Source of the DNA: Chrysoporthe austroafricana
Lineage: Eukaryota; Ascomycota; Sordariomycetes; Diaporthales; Cryphonectriaceae
Assembly: GCA_001051155.2 (NCBI GenBank)
Contig: JYIP02000006.1
Coordinates: 1,116,001 to 1,180,000 of the forward strand
Length of the DNA stretch: 64,000 nucleotides
Reading direction: 5' to 3'
Shown: piece by piece, positions 50,003 to 60,553 of the stretch
How the letters are laid out: each line of letters opens with the position of its first letter
Position numbering within the stretch: position 1 is the first letter of the stretch
Position numbers and translations under genes: made by a program
The notes under the pieces: generated by a model
The model's database searches: none
Told to the model about the DNA's origin: nothing
Seen by the model: the letters and a program-made list of their open reading frames with translations, nothing else

Positions 50003-51822
50003 CTTATCGCCGCTGCTTCGTCCGGATGGGCCGCGAGGCTGTCGTCGCTTCAGCAGTGGGGCAACAGCAACAGTGCAGACATCCGCTCGGCGAGTGGTGG
50101 CTGGCGCCGACAGCAAGGGGTGGTGTCCGTTTGTTGTGGTGGCGGTTATTGTTGCTGTGATGAGGGCGGCCCTACGCAGAGAGAGAGAGAGAGTTACTGT
50201 AGTTGGTAAAGCAGCGGTGTCAATTGGCGGCGCTTGCCCACGGCGGCAGCATTGCTATGTACGATCTATTCCTTAGTGGTACTATGGCTGTATGGCACCC
50301 GTCGAGGCCTGCGATCATGGATCCCCCATGCCTGTTGGGGATGCACCAGCCACACCGTTGTGCCTCCCTCGTCTTCTCGATTCCTTCTAGCGCGGCCCAG
50401 CCCCGTTCTCGACTGTCTTATTTTATTTTATTCCTTTTTCCCCCCTTGGCAGACCCCGTCGCGCTGAGCTAAATCTCTCGAGATTTCCAGCCCGCCTCAC
50501 CGCTGGGGGACAAGACTGAGCGCAACTGCTGGGCGTAACTACTCGGCAGGATGGATGAAACGACCTGGAGGAGACGAGTGTGTGTGCTGTACGCATAGGA
50601 AGGACCAAGACACCAAGGCCTGCGAGAGGCTGTCCGAGCCGGCGAGCCCCCCCAAGACACGCCCTGGGCGGTCAGGCAGGCAGGCCCTGGACGCGCTGTA
50701 GCGGCGTGCCAGACCCGTCAGCAGCGCCCAGCAGGGTCTCAGGGCCAACACACAGGGTGCTGCGAGGGTGCTGCGAGGGTGCTGCGAGGGTGCTGCGCGG
50801 TGCGCGTCCTATACGAAACCCAAGCTGCGCGAGGGGTGCGCAGGGAGGAAAGGCGCGCAGCAGCCCTCACATACCTGCCAGATCATACATAGTACATACC
50901 GGGTGCTGCTGCTGCCGCGATCTGTATGCACCCCAATATAGATCTACGGGAAAAGGGAGGCTGATATGAGGGCCCAGTGGCCGGTGCTGAGGGCCAATTT
51001 ACTGCACTATGGCAATCCGCGCTGCACGGTGCAGGGCAGGGGTCCAGGCGCCCACTTTTGCTATTACGGGACCCCCTTGCCGTCCCAATCCAAATGACGG
51101 CCGCCCGCTGGGAAGCTCGACGCTGTCCCGGTTCCCAGTCCCCCCAGTCGCGGCTCGAGAGGTTCTGGCTGCAAGTCGAGGGCCGTCCGCCTCTCCATGC
51201 TTCCATGCTTCCATGCTTCCCATGCTCCCATGCTCGCATGCCTGCTCCCATCCCATCCCATCCCAGAGGGAACCCAGCCAGACCTGACCTGACCTGACCC
51301 GACCCGACCAGGCCCCGACCTGACATTCCCATCCTTGGCCCTTGGCAGGGTCTCGTCAGATCGCCCCGAGTCGCAGCAGTTGTGGCATCACGGCGGCGCC
51401 CGCTCGCTCGCTCCCGCACTATACGAGGCCCTTCTCCATCATCGCCTGCACGCCGCCGCACCGCACAGCGCAGCACGGCACAGGTCAGCCCAGCCCAGCC
51501 GTCGGGTCCCTCGCCTCGCCGTCTGATCGATCGATCCATTTCATCCAAGTCCTCCTCGTGTTATTTTTGTCGTCCACTGCTGCTGCTGCTGCTGCTGCCG
51601 CCGCCGCCGCCGCCTGCCGCCGCTGTAGTAATCCTCGTAAGCCAGCCTGTCTAGGACGTGATCGCTTCGACCACCCCCCCCCCTTTTTTCTCCGACCCGG
51701 CTCGACCCCAAGGGCTGTCGACCCTTCAGCCTCGCCCTGTCCTCGCTCTCGCCCTGCGCCCTCGATCGCGCCCTCTCCCTGCCGCCTGACGACGACGACT
51801 GGCCCGACCTGAGCTTCTGGAG
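50003..51822. other. Divergent intergenic region of ECM14 and the Sec7 gene
   Basis: No gene is recognised. It holds the ECM14 promoter, tandem GGGTGCTGCGA repeats at about 50756-50800, GCTTCCATGC repeats at about 51197-51240, and a CTG/CCG trinucleotide tract at about 51579-51615. A possible GTAAGC donor at about 51636 would allow a leader intron. Confidence 0.55.
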
Positions 51823-51999
51823 ATGGCTGGAGGGATAGCATGATTGCTCGTCACCACCACCACCACCACCACCACCACCACCACTACCACCAGACCGAGG
51901 AATGAAGCGATGGTGATCCTGGCCGCCGCCCACCATGCCGTTCCTTCGCAACAAGCGTGGCAATCTGGCCAGCGAGTCTGAGTTGCGCCGGTCCTCCGT
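51823..51999 (+). promoter_or_regulatory. Chain of linked upstream ORFs ahead of the Sec7 gene
   Basis: Four short ORFs immediately precede or overlap the main ATG (51935). uORF1 is 51823-51843 (MAGGIA). uORF2, 51840-51905, encodes MIAR, 11 His, YHQTEE; its ATG overlaps the uORF1 stop as ATGA. uORF3, 51902-51916 (MKRW), overlaps the uORF2 stop, again as ATGA. uORF4 starts at 51910 and runs out of frame past the main start. If these bases are in the mRNA, main-ORF translation should depend on reinitiation or leaky scanning. Confidence 0.6.
51852..51884 (+). repeat. (CAC)11 trinucleotide repeat
   Basis: Eleven perfect CAC units lie in the leader of the Sec7 gene; they encode the His run of uORF2. 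Confidence 0.95.
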
Positions 52000-54900
52000 C
52001 CTCCCGGACGATCTGAACCTTGCCCCAGGGGAGCCGCTCCTGAGGACAGCGACCTCCAACATCGACCTGCCCGCGCTCCGCCTCTCACCCTCCCATCTCG
52101 ATGCTGACGTGGGTGCTGCCGCTGATGCAGCCGCCGCCGCCGCCCTCAATGGCTCGACGCCCTCGATACCTGCTCCCCCCGTCACGCCTCCCCACGACAG
52201 TCCCTCCTCCTCCTCCGCCGCCGACAGCAACACCCTGCAGCCCCGCGACACAATCGACCGGCCCGACTCGCCCCCCATCCAGGACGAGAACCCCAAGCAC
52301 AAGCGCTTCTCCATGTTGAGGTTCCGCAATGCCTCGGACTCCCAGCTGTCAGCCCGGGCCAAAAAGCAGGCCCACGCTCACGCTGACGAATCCGCGCCCC
52401 CGGTGCCACGGGGTATGTGGCCTCCTGAACCCCGGCGTTCCTCGCAACCTCGAGCGTCTCTGGCTAACGCGGCGTGGACAGCACCGCCCGAGATCATCAC
52501 CACCGCCCCGACCGTCGACTTCCACACCGTGCCCAGGAAACAATCGAGGATGTTCGCGCGCCTGAGACGCTCCGGCGAGGAGCTGCGCGCCGAGCAGCCG
52601 CCCGTCATCCAGGGCCTGTCGAAGAAGGACAGGAGGAAGTCCCTGATCCCGGGGGCGTATTCCAATGGCAAGAAGTCCATCAGCGTCGAGGAGCCCCCCG
52701 CCCCGCGGCCCAAGTCGTCCAACGCACACACCGGCCACAGGCGCACCGACGAGCTGCCCCCGCCGTTACCGCTCGCCGGGGGCAGGCTGTCCGAGTCGTC
52801 GAGGTCCGAGGACAGCTCGGCGGGCCGCTTCCACGGCGGCGGCACGCCCACGAACACGTCCAACTCGTCCAGTACAAACAACTTCTTCCGTCTGCGGCGG
52901 AAGCCGAAGCAGCCGGAGCCGCTGTTCCCCTTCGCCCACCTGCAGAGACAGCGCAGCCACGACCAGAGCGTGTCCTCGAACCAGTCCCTGCCTCCCTCCA
53001 CGCCCGTCCGCCAGAGCACCTCCTCTACGGCGTCCGCCTTCTCCTCCCAGCAAACCCCCGTCCCTCGCAGCTCGAACGCCGGAGATGGTATGACGACGCC
53101 GCCAGGGGCATCCCCGGGCAGGGGTATGTTCCAAAAAGCAAACCCGTCGCCTGCGACGGCCTTGTTTAGGCCGCTCTCCCGAAATAGCGGCACCTCATCA
53201 CCGACGAGGCCGCATTTAAATCTCAGGGGGCGATCGTCGACGATGAGCTCACTAGGCCGGGACTCGCTCGACGACCGGCTTGGGCCGCCGCAGTCGCGAG
53301 CTTCTACGTCGACAACTGGTCGCAAGAGCTTCGGTGACTTGTTAGGGATCAGCAGACTACGGGGGCCCGAATCTGGGCGGCAGGGAAGCGGCACGCCGGC
53401 GACGCCGGGGTCGAACACGTCTAAAGACAACTCACTCAACATACAGCGAGAGTCGGTCGTGCTGCCGGAGAAGCGGGAGGATGAGAACCCCGGGCGGTAT
53501 CTCGAGCGCCTCGAGGACATCGCCAGCCGCAGCATGATAGCTGCAGCCGTTGCCAAATCTGCGGACGCGTTCCATCTTGCGGTTCTCCGGAGCTTCATGC
53601 GCAGGTACGGCTTCTTCGGGGACCCTATGGACATGGCAATCCGAAAGCTGCTTATGTCGGCCGAGCTGCCCAAGGAGACGCAGCATATCGACCGTTTCCT
53701 GCAGGCCTTTGCGAATCGTTACCACGAGTGCAATCCTGGGATCTACACGAACCCGGAGCAGGCCTACTTCATAGCGTTCTCCCTGCTGATCCTGCATACC
53801 GATGTCTTCAACAAGAACAACAAGCACAAGATGCAGAAGCACGACTACATCAAGAACACCAAGGGGGAGGGGATCGCGGATGAGGTCCTCGAGGTGTTCT
53901 ACGACAACATCACCTACACGCCCTTTATACACGTCGAGGACGAACTCGACCTTGCCGGAGACCGAGCCTCGAGCCACAAGTCTTCCAAGAAGAAATCTGT
54001 CCTCCCCATCCCTACTGCCCCGGAAGCCGCGCTGAAAAAGGCGGCCAAGGAGCCGATTGACCCGTACACCATCATCCTCGACAACCGGCTCGACATCCTG
54101 CGACCGAACTTCAAGGAGGTGATGCAGTTGGAAGACCATTTCAACTACGTAGGGACGGCTCCGAGCCTCAACCTCAAAGAGCTGCAGAAGACTTTCTTTA
54201 GAACAGGGATCCTCCAGATCGTCTCCGCGAGATCACGCCCCGACGCCTTCATGTCTGAAAAGACGGCGACGAATCCCGCTGAGGCCCAGCCAGGTGTTGT
54301 CGACATCAAGGTCACGAAGGTCGGCCTGCTGTGGCGCAAGGACGTGAAGAAAAAGAAGACCAGATCCCCGTGGCAGGAATGGGGCGCGATCCTCACGGGC
54401 GCCCAGCTCTACTTCTTCCGCAATACGACGTGGGTCAAGCACCTCATGCACCAGTACGAATCACACATCAAGCAGGGCCACGACGGGATCCCGATCATCT
54501 TCAAGCCGCCGCTGGAAACCTTCAAGCCCGACGCCTTGATGTCTACCGATGGCGCAGTCGCTCTGCTGGACTCGACATACAAGAAGCACAAGCATGCGTT
54601 TGTTTACGTGCGGCACGGTGGCCTGGAAGAAGTCTTGCTCGCAGACGACGAAGAGGAGATGAACGACTGGCTGGCGAAGCTGAACTATGCCGCTGCGTTT
54701 AGGACAAATGGTGTCCGCATGCGCGGTGTAACGAGCGGTACCTATGACGGCCAAGGTCGCAGGGCGTTGAAAAAGGACACGGAAGCAGTGCAGACACCGT
54801 CTGGGGAGGTGATGATCGCTCGCGCGAAGCTTGATCAGCAGATGGCTAACGATATCCTGTTCGCCCGCCGCGAGATGATGTTGCACAAGGTGGCCGAGGC

Positions 54901-56536
54901 CAACGAAAAGCTCCAGGAGGAAGAGAAGAAGCTCGACGGTCAGCTCAGGAACGCCCGTCATCTCCAGCTTCTGGCGCCTATTCAGCCCAAGACACGGGAC
55001 GCCATGCTCATGTCTGCCGCCCGCATGGCGGCACAGCTGAAGTGGACCCGGATCGAAATCTGGAAGCTCAAGTGCCACCGAGACATCATGCTGTTGGACC
55101 TGGAAGAAGAGCGCCAGATGTTGGGACTCCCGGCAGGTCCCATCTCCGAAGTCGTCAGCCCGACCAAACCAGCCTTAGGTCGCGAGGCGTCGAGGATGTC
55201 CAAGGCCAGCACTGGCACGGTGGTCCCGAGCCCTCTTGTACCTGCCGCGGCCGTCTCGCAACGCAGTCCAGCAGTGGAGGGAGCGGAACCGAGTTCAGAC
55301 GATGAGTCGGCCGACAACGAGACGTTCCAGACACCGCCGACGAGCTCTGCGCACCCGCCTCTACACAGACACCAGAATTCGTGGGAACTTCCGTCTATGA
55401 ATTTCGAGCCGGGCAGGAAAGCTTCCGTCTCCAGTATGAAGTCATCTCGCCGGTCCATTCCCGCCACACCGCCTCGGACTGCTGCCACTTCAAGCTCCGC
55501 ACCGGAGCGCGCGGCCGCCGATGATGATCACCCTGAAGAGGACGCCAACGAACGGGATCTCCTGGAGCAGACCGGCCTTCTCGGCAAGGAGATCACCTTA
55601 AGTCCTGAAAACGTTGACAAGACGAGGAGCAACGACTCTGACCAGGCGGCAGAGCACGGCCCGCACAGCAACTCGCTTGACAGGGACAAGAGTGATAAGA
55701 ACAAGATCCGGCGAAGCCTGCAGCGCACCCTTAGAGAGGGTGCGGGCCACTTATCGCATGCTCGCAGCCGGAAAGGGAAGGAGACCGCCGGTAACGGTGT
55801 CGCGGATGATACCGAGGCAGAGACGCTCACGCGCGGAGCTGGACCTTTCGTCGTGCACGGCAAGAAGGCATCGGTCATCACATTCGGCTCCGAGCTTCAG
55901 AACCTGTCGCCAGACGAGCGCCTTCGGGCACGCAAGTCGTCGCAGGCGGAGGACTCGACCATCCACGGCGAGGTTGCCGAAGAGACCACGGCGTCGGGCG
56001 GCAATGGAAACGGCAACGGTGACTTCCGGGTCTTCCTGCTCTCTGGCCCTAAGGGGGCCGCTGAGCACCGCTCTTCGGCAGCCAGCGCGAGCACGGCGAC
56101 AGCTAGGAGCTTCAGGGAGCTGCACAGGAAGTACTCTTCAGCGGCGAGGCATTCGTCTTCCGCTGCCAACCTCGCCCTCAGTCTCGTCGTGCCTAGCGAC
56201 GAAGACAGCGACGCGGCCATCAGCTTCTCTGACGGCAGGCGCACGCCGCTGCCGGTGGAACAGGTGGAGGAAGTGGAAGAGGAGCACCAGGAGGAGCCCG
56301 CTGATGCCGACAAAGCCGACGGCGAGGAAAAAGCAGACGATGAGCTCGACGGCCAATCCGAAAGCCCGACGAGGAACCCCGCACGTGAGACGCTCTTCTT
56401 CACCCCCGAGCCGCCCGCGTCACCACAGGCTGAGCCGTCTGGCGCCGAGGAGAGCAGAGAGGAGGAGGACAGCGTGGCGCCTGAGGACAAGGGCGAGGGA
56501 AGGGTGCCAAGCTCGACGGTGCCCGTGTCTGCTTGA
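51935..56536 (+). CDS. SYT1: Sec7-PH domain Arf/Arl guanine nucleotide exchange factor (Syt1-like)
   Basis: One long frame of 1533 codons. A likely in-frame intron at 52413-52481 (GTATGT, CTAAC, ACAG) would make it 1510 aa. The N-terminal 470 residues are Ser/Pro-rich and disordered. The Sec7 domain is at about 475-650 (NPGRYLERLEDIASRSMIA, FGDPMDMAIRKLL, LPKETQHIDRFLQAFANRY, YFIAFSLLILHTDVFNKN); the glutamic finger is kept in LPKETQ. A PH domain lies at about 765-900 (GLLWRKDV, SPWQEWGAILTGAQLYFFR). A coiled coil (EKLQEEEKKLDGQL) and a long Ser/Glu-rich tail with an acidic EQVEEVEEEHQEE end the protein. Yeast Syt1 has this order and activates Arl1 at the late Golgi; an Arf target is possible. 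No frame breaks were seen. The leader carries linked uORFs. Confidence 0.92.
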   Translation: MPFLRNKRGNLASESELRRSSVLPDDLNLAPGEPLLRTATSNIDLPALRLSPSHLDADVGAAADAAAAAALNGSTPSIPAPPVTPPHDSPSSSSAADSNTLQPRDTIDRPDSPPIQDENPKHKRFSMLRFRNASDSQLSARAKKQAHAHADESAPPVPRGMWPPEPRRSSQPRASLANAAWTAPPEIITTAPTVDFHTVPRKQSRMFARLRRSGEELRAEQPPVIQGLSKKDRRKSLIPGAYSNGKKSISVEEPPAPRPKSSNAHTGHRRTDELPPPLPLAGGRLSESSRSEDSSAGRFHGGGTPTNTSNSSSTNNFFRLRRKPKQPEPLFPFAHLQRQRSHDQSVSSNQSLPPSTPVRQSTSSTASAFSSQQTPVPRSSNAGDGMTTPPGASPGRGMFQKANPSPATALFRPLSRNSGTSSPTRPHLNLRGRSSTMSSLGRDSLDDRLGPPQSRASTSTTGRKSFGDLLGISRLRGPESGRQGSGTPATPGSNTSKDNSLNIQRESVVLPEKREDENPGRYLERLEDIASRSMIAAAVAKSADAFHLAVLRSFMRRYGFFGDPMDMAIRKLLMSAELPKETQHIDRFLQAFANRYHECNPGIYTNPEQAYFIAFSLLILHTDVFNKNNKHKMQKHDYIKNTKGEGIADEVLEVFYDNITYTPFIHVEDELDLAGDRASSHKSSKKKSVLPIPTAPEAALKKAAKEPIDPYTIILDNRLDILRPNFKEVMQLEDHFNYVGTAPSLNLKELQKTFFRTGILQIVSARSRPDAFMSEKTATNPAEAQPGVVDIKVTKVGLLWRKDVKKKKTRSPWQEWGAILTGAQLYFFRNTTWVKHLMHQYESHIKQGHDGIPIIFKPPLETFKPDALMSTDGAVALLDSTYKKHKHAFVYVRHGGLEEVLLADDEEEMNDWLAKLNYAAAFRTNGVRMRGVTSGTYDGQGRRALKKDTEAVQTPSGEVMIARAKLDQQMANDILFARREMMLHKVAEANEKLQEEEKKLDGQLRNARHLQLLAPIQPKTRDAMLMSAARMAAQLKWTRIEIWKLKCHRDIMLLDLEEERQMLGLPAGPISEVVSPTKPALGREASRMSKASTGTVVPSPLVPAAAVSQRSPAVEGAEPSSDDESADNETFQTPPTSSAHPPLHRHQNSWELPSMNFEPGRKASVSSMKSSRRSIPATPPRTAATSSSAPERAAADDDHPEEDANERDLLEQTGLLGKEITLSPENVDKTRSNDSDQAAEHGPHSNSLDRDKSDKNKIRRSLQRTLREGAGHLSHARSRKGKETAGNGVADDTEAETLTRGAGPFVVHGKKASVITFGSELQNLSPDERLRARKSSQAEDSTIHGEVAEETTASGGNGNGNGDFRVFLLSGPKGAAEHRSSAASASTATARSFRELHRKYSSAARHSSSAANLALSLVVPSDEDSDAAISFSDGRRTPLPVEQVEEVEEEHQEEPADADKADGEEKADDELDGQSESPTRNPARETLFFTPEPPASPQAEPSGAEESREEEDSVAPEDKGEGRVPSSTVPVSA
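52413..52481 (+). other. Probable in-frame intron of the Sec7-PH gene
   Basis: The donor GGTATGT, a GGCTAACG branch point near 52461-52468 and the acceptor GTGGACAG are all strong. The length is 69 bp, so the frame stays open. Excision joins PVPR to APPEIITTAP through a split Ala codon. Confidence 0.75.
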
Positions 56537-59050
56537 TGATCCGCGTCGCGAACCGGACCACCTCCTGCCGGCGCTCCATATCTAATAGTTTCCCGACAAC
56601 CTCCTTCAGTCGCTATGAGAGCCCCGACGATATGACTTCGTTTCTATGCATCCCATATCCCCCCCCCCACACCAAAAAAAAATTTACGATATCTTTTAAT
56701 GATCGTCGGCGTCAAGCGCCGACGCGACACGAACGCGCACCGCACCATACAGAAAAGCGTGATTTGGATTCTGTTCACCGTCTTTGCTACCTTTTTTTTT
56801 CCTTCTTCTTTTTTTCTTTTCTTAGTTTTCGAGAATGAAGGCGTACGGATGGCTTTATACCTAACCTACCTAACCACCTACCTACGTATCTACCTACCCT
56901 GCCAAAACTTGTATTTATGTACATAGATAGAAACGGGATCGGCAACCACGGCGAACGGGACAAACCAGCAGGGCAGGGCAGGGCAGGGGGGCGTGCGTGT
57001 GAAACCGGGAAACCCAGGAGAAAGAAAGCTTCGATTGATACCTTGACCTAAACCTACCTCACCGTCTTATCCATCCATGCATGCCACTCACCCCGGCGCA
57101 GCTCACGCACGCACGTACGTACGTAACATTACCATAGCATACCGGCCAACTTAGCAGGGAGAGGAGGGCCTCGGGGGAGGAAGTCGTTTTCGAAATGAAA
57201 AAAATGCTGTTTCTCTCTGCTCCACGCGGCCCCCCTCCTCCTCGGGAGGGGAGGGGAGGTGATCCTCCTGCCTATTCGCCCCGCTCCTGTTTGCCCGTGC
57301 GGTGCCTGCATCTCTTGTCATGTGGCTGCTGCTGCTTCGTCGTAACCTATTATACCTATCACCCCGGGGTGTGCATGGCACGAGACCGACCGGCGGGCTG
57401 CTTCCCACCTGCTTGTTCCTCGAACCACCATTCCCTTCGCCGTATGTACCGTATCCCCCTAGCTGTGTCCCGGCGCCGGCTCCGCGCGCGCAAGCAAAGA
57501 ACGGACAAGGGCATCAAGGCTGTCTCCCGGTCCCAGCCGGCGTGTCCACGCTCCCGCGCCGGCTGGCCTGGGCGGTGATCCGGGGCAGGAGAATCCTCCG
57601 CTTCTGCTGGTGTCCAGAGGGAAGTTTCGACGGCGGGTGGAACGGGGCTGGCGCCAACGGCTGCCTCCTTGTCGAAGGTGGTCCGGGCCGTGAGTGAGTG
57701 AGTGGATGGGTGGGTGAGGGTCGGTACGTGTTCTGTGGGATGGACGTGTGCCGGGCTTGGGTTCGCTGGAGAGGTGCCTGGTGTTTAGGGAGTTGTGGTC
57801 TTGAAAGATGGTTTTGGTGTGGTTAGAGCTTGTATTAATGGGAATGTCGGTCTTGGAGGACGCGCGGGTTGTTGTTGTTCAGGCCGGTGTGGCAGGACAG
57901 GCCTGGGGAAGAGTCAGCTGTGAATTCTCGGGCCATAAGGGTGTCCTCACAGAGGCGAGCACTTCCAGGGTAGAACTCATATTGAGATGATGACCACTAT
58001 AGCATACCTTCTCCTGTTGACCTTGCTGTCGCCCATAGGCGGCCGTCTTAATCCATAATTCACGGAGTAGTTTTCCAGGGCAGTATTACTGCCGTGGGCC
58101 TTGCTCAAGACCAGATTCATGGTTGGAGAGCCCTCATTGAAACTGTAATCGAGGTCCATCACAATCGTGTACGGAAAGCCTTGATTTGTTTGTTGTGGGG
58201 GGACATTGTGAAGGGATTCGAGTGATGCCTACCTGCCTAAGCTCTCCTCTTGGTGGGCATTGAATGATGAGATATTGTAAATATGCCGGTCTCTCCCTGT
58301 AGAGTGGGTCTATGGGTGATAATGATGATAGTTATTTAAAGAAACAATAAGAAAGTATGGTCTCTCGTGGCATTTTGGCTATGTAAGGCCACCTGGGGTT
58401 CTGTATGCTCAGGCAACACTTTTACTCGCGGTTCTATGGCGGCAGCAAGAGAGACAAATACAGAGAAAGTATTAGCAGAAGAAGAGGAGACTTGTAGTAT
58501 TGAGAGGCTCATCAAGGAATGCACAGATCTGCCACGGGGCCTCGAGTCTCAAGATCATGGCTTTGTGTGCTCATCAGATCTAGTGAAAGGTCAATCCATA
58601 GCCGTAAAAACATCTAGCAGACTGCCAGCACTGGTCGTGTTTGAACCCCCTTGGAAATCTGCCCCGCGTCGAATTTAGTTGCTGCTGCTGGATCTCAAAG
58701 GGCAACCAGTTGGTAGAATCCCCAATCCAACGAAGGCCAAGGCTCCCACGAAGCTTGGTCTCTTTTTCGTCCAATCTACTTCTGTCTATCTTCGCAAAGG
58801 ATTGTTGTCACCTTTATCTGAAGACTTCGCCAATCACCAGAAGCATCTTCGTGAGCAGTGACTGTGACCATACACCTCGTTAGACAGACAGTCGCGCTGT
58901 CTGGTCTCCCCCCCTACATCACAACAACCTGCTCTACCACCACTTACCTCAACTTGGTTATCCTCACCCTCCATTCTCGTCGTCAGTCAGGGCCCTCCTC
59001 CCCATCTATTGAAGATTATAGTACTAAATATCAGGATCACCAGGTCCAAG
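56537..59050. other. Intergenic region
   Basis: About 2.5 kb without a recognised gene. It has A and T runs at 56675-56820, ACCTACC repeats at about 56860-56900 and CGTACGTA repeats at about 57110-57125. From about 57780 to 58880 the base composition is clearly more AT-rich than its surroundings. Open frames there, such as 58367-58678 (+) and 57977-58162 (-), show no family match. Confidence 0.5.
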
Positions 59051-60553
59051 ATGATTCCGCCATCCACCACCTTGGCCTCTCGGCTGCCACCAGGCCGTCT
59101 GGCCTCCTTCGTTACGCCCGTGGCACTCCACGCAACCACCCCTCCACCATCTCGCCAGGTCATCGAGACCCTCGTCAAAAAGATGGATGGTAATGACAGC
59201 GCTCCTGTCAGCGGGGAGAGCTCCCACACCTGTGGCTACTACTCTGGCGTCTCGTCGGCCCCCCTGGTCTGCGGTAGCCCCTACAGCTGTGCTACTAATT
59301 CTGAGCACGTCGTGGCCTGCACCATGGACGACGCCGAGGGCAGCTTCTACACCACCTGCCAGGCCAGCGGACAATGCGACACCTCTGACGACAAGGCGAC
59401 TTGCTGCGGTGATGACAAGCTGAAGACCGAATGTGCAACCTTGCTCTGGACTGGAAGCCCCACCAGGACCATGTTCTCCTGTGCCTCGCTTTCAACTACC
59501 ATCTCCATGCTGGATGAGGCATTCAACTTCGCGGACAAGCCAGACTCCAGCTCCAGCTCCAGCTCCGACCCTACTTCAGATTCTGGGCCAGCCACTACTT
59601 CTGGATCCTCAGCGTCGTCCACGTCATCCACGTCAACTTCTCACGCCTCTTCCTCTTCTTCTTCCTCCCCCTCCCCTTCCCCAACTACGCAAACCTCCAG
59701 CTCATCCACAACTGAGAAGAAGACATCCTCCACGGACACAAGCTCGTCTTCCACCAAGCCTCCTCCCCCCAGCACTGACAGCACGTCATCCTCAGTCGCT
59801 ACGAGCCCATCCACTGTGGCCAGTAGTGCTTTGTCCAGCGAGCCAGCCCCTATCAGCAGCATCGCCGTGAGCACTGCACCTGATGGTGTCATAACCAAGA
59901 CCACTGCAGTCGTCGTCACAGCCCAGCCGAGCACCCCGTACGCGCCACCTACCCAGACCATAGGTGTCCCCTCGCCCCAGCCCACCGACACCTCCAACCT
60001 CTCCACGGGCGCCAAGGCAGGCATCGGCCTGGGCGCAGGCGCGGGCCTCCTCCTCCTCCTGACGCTGATCTCCTACTGCCTCTTCAAGAAGCGCCGCGCG
60101 CGCCACGGCCCCTCCTCCCCCTCCTCCTCCTCCGGCGGCGGCCACCACCACCACCACCACCACCACCACGGCTGGCCCCTGACCGAGCGCGTCGGCGGCA
60201 TCTCGCGGCACATCGCACCCCGCTCGCGCCAGGCCCGCCCCCGCCCCCGCGGCGACGACGACGGCTCCTGCCCGTACCAGGGCCGCTGCGAGGTCCACGA
60301 CCACAACCTCCTCCACCAGCCGCGCAGCTTCGGCCTGTGGGCCAGCCGCGCCCGCGAGCCCGGCAGCGCCCTGGAGATGGAGGCGGGCGTCGGGCGCAGC
60401 CAGGTCCCCGTGGACCTGCGCGGCCGCCCCGTCGGCGGCGCGGTGGAGCTGGAGGCCTCGGCGCCCGCCACGGCGGCGGCGCCGCGCACCTCGCGGTTCG
60501 AGCGGCTGTCCCACCCGCTGCCCAACATGCAGTGGGCACCTCGTATGGAGTGA
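59051..60553 (+). CDS. Single-pass membrane protein with Cys-rich N-terminal region, Ser/Thr stalk and poly-His tail
   Basis: One uninterrupted exon of 500 codons from the first in-frame ATG (MIPPSTTLASR, 59051); a later start at 59183 is possible. Residues 55-170 carry about ten cysteines in short-spaced patterns (HTCGYYSG, VCGSPYSCATN, VACTMDD, TCQASGQCDTSDDKATCCGDD, SCASLS). A long Ser/Thr/Pro stalk follows (about 175-315). One hydrophobic helix near 333-352 (GIGLGAGAGLLLLLTLISYC) and a basic stop-transfer (FKKRRAR) come next. The cytosolic tail contains nine consecutive His and Arg/Pro-rich stretches. The protein looks like a heavily O-mannosylated surface sensor or adhesin, but I do not recognise a named domain. 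The gene at 157-1214 shares the plan but little sequence. The N-terminus lacks a clear signal peptide, so a short upstream exon may be missing. Confidence 0.8.
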   Translation: MIPPSTTLASRLPPGRLASFVTPVALHATTPPPSRQVIETLVKKMDGNDSAPVSGESSHTCGYYSGVSSAPLVCGSPYSCATNSEHVVACTMDDAEGSFYTTCQASGQCDTSDDKATCCGDDKLKTECATLLWTGSPTRTMFSCASLSTTISMLDEAFNFADKPDSSSSSSSDPTSDSGPATTSGSSASSTSSTSTSHASSSSSSSPSPSPTTQTSSSSTTEKKTSSTDTSSSSTKPPPPSTDSTSSSVATSPSTVASSALSSEPAPISSIAVSTAPDGVITKTTAVVVTAQPSTPYAPPTQTIGVPSPQPTDTSNLSTGAKAGIGLGAGAGLLLLLTLISYCLFKKRRARHGPSSPSSSSGGGHHHHHHHHHGWPLTERVGGISRHIAPRSRQARPRPRGDDDGSCPYQGRCEVHDHNLLHQPRSFGLWASRAREPGSALEMEAGVGRSQVPVDLRGRPVGGAVELEASAPATAAAPRTSRFERLSHPLPNMQWAPRME

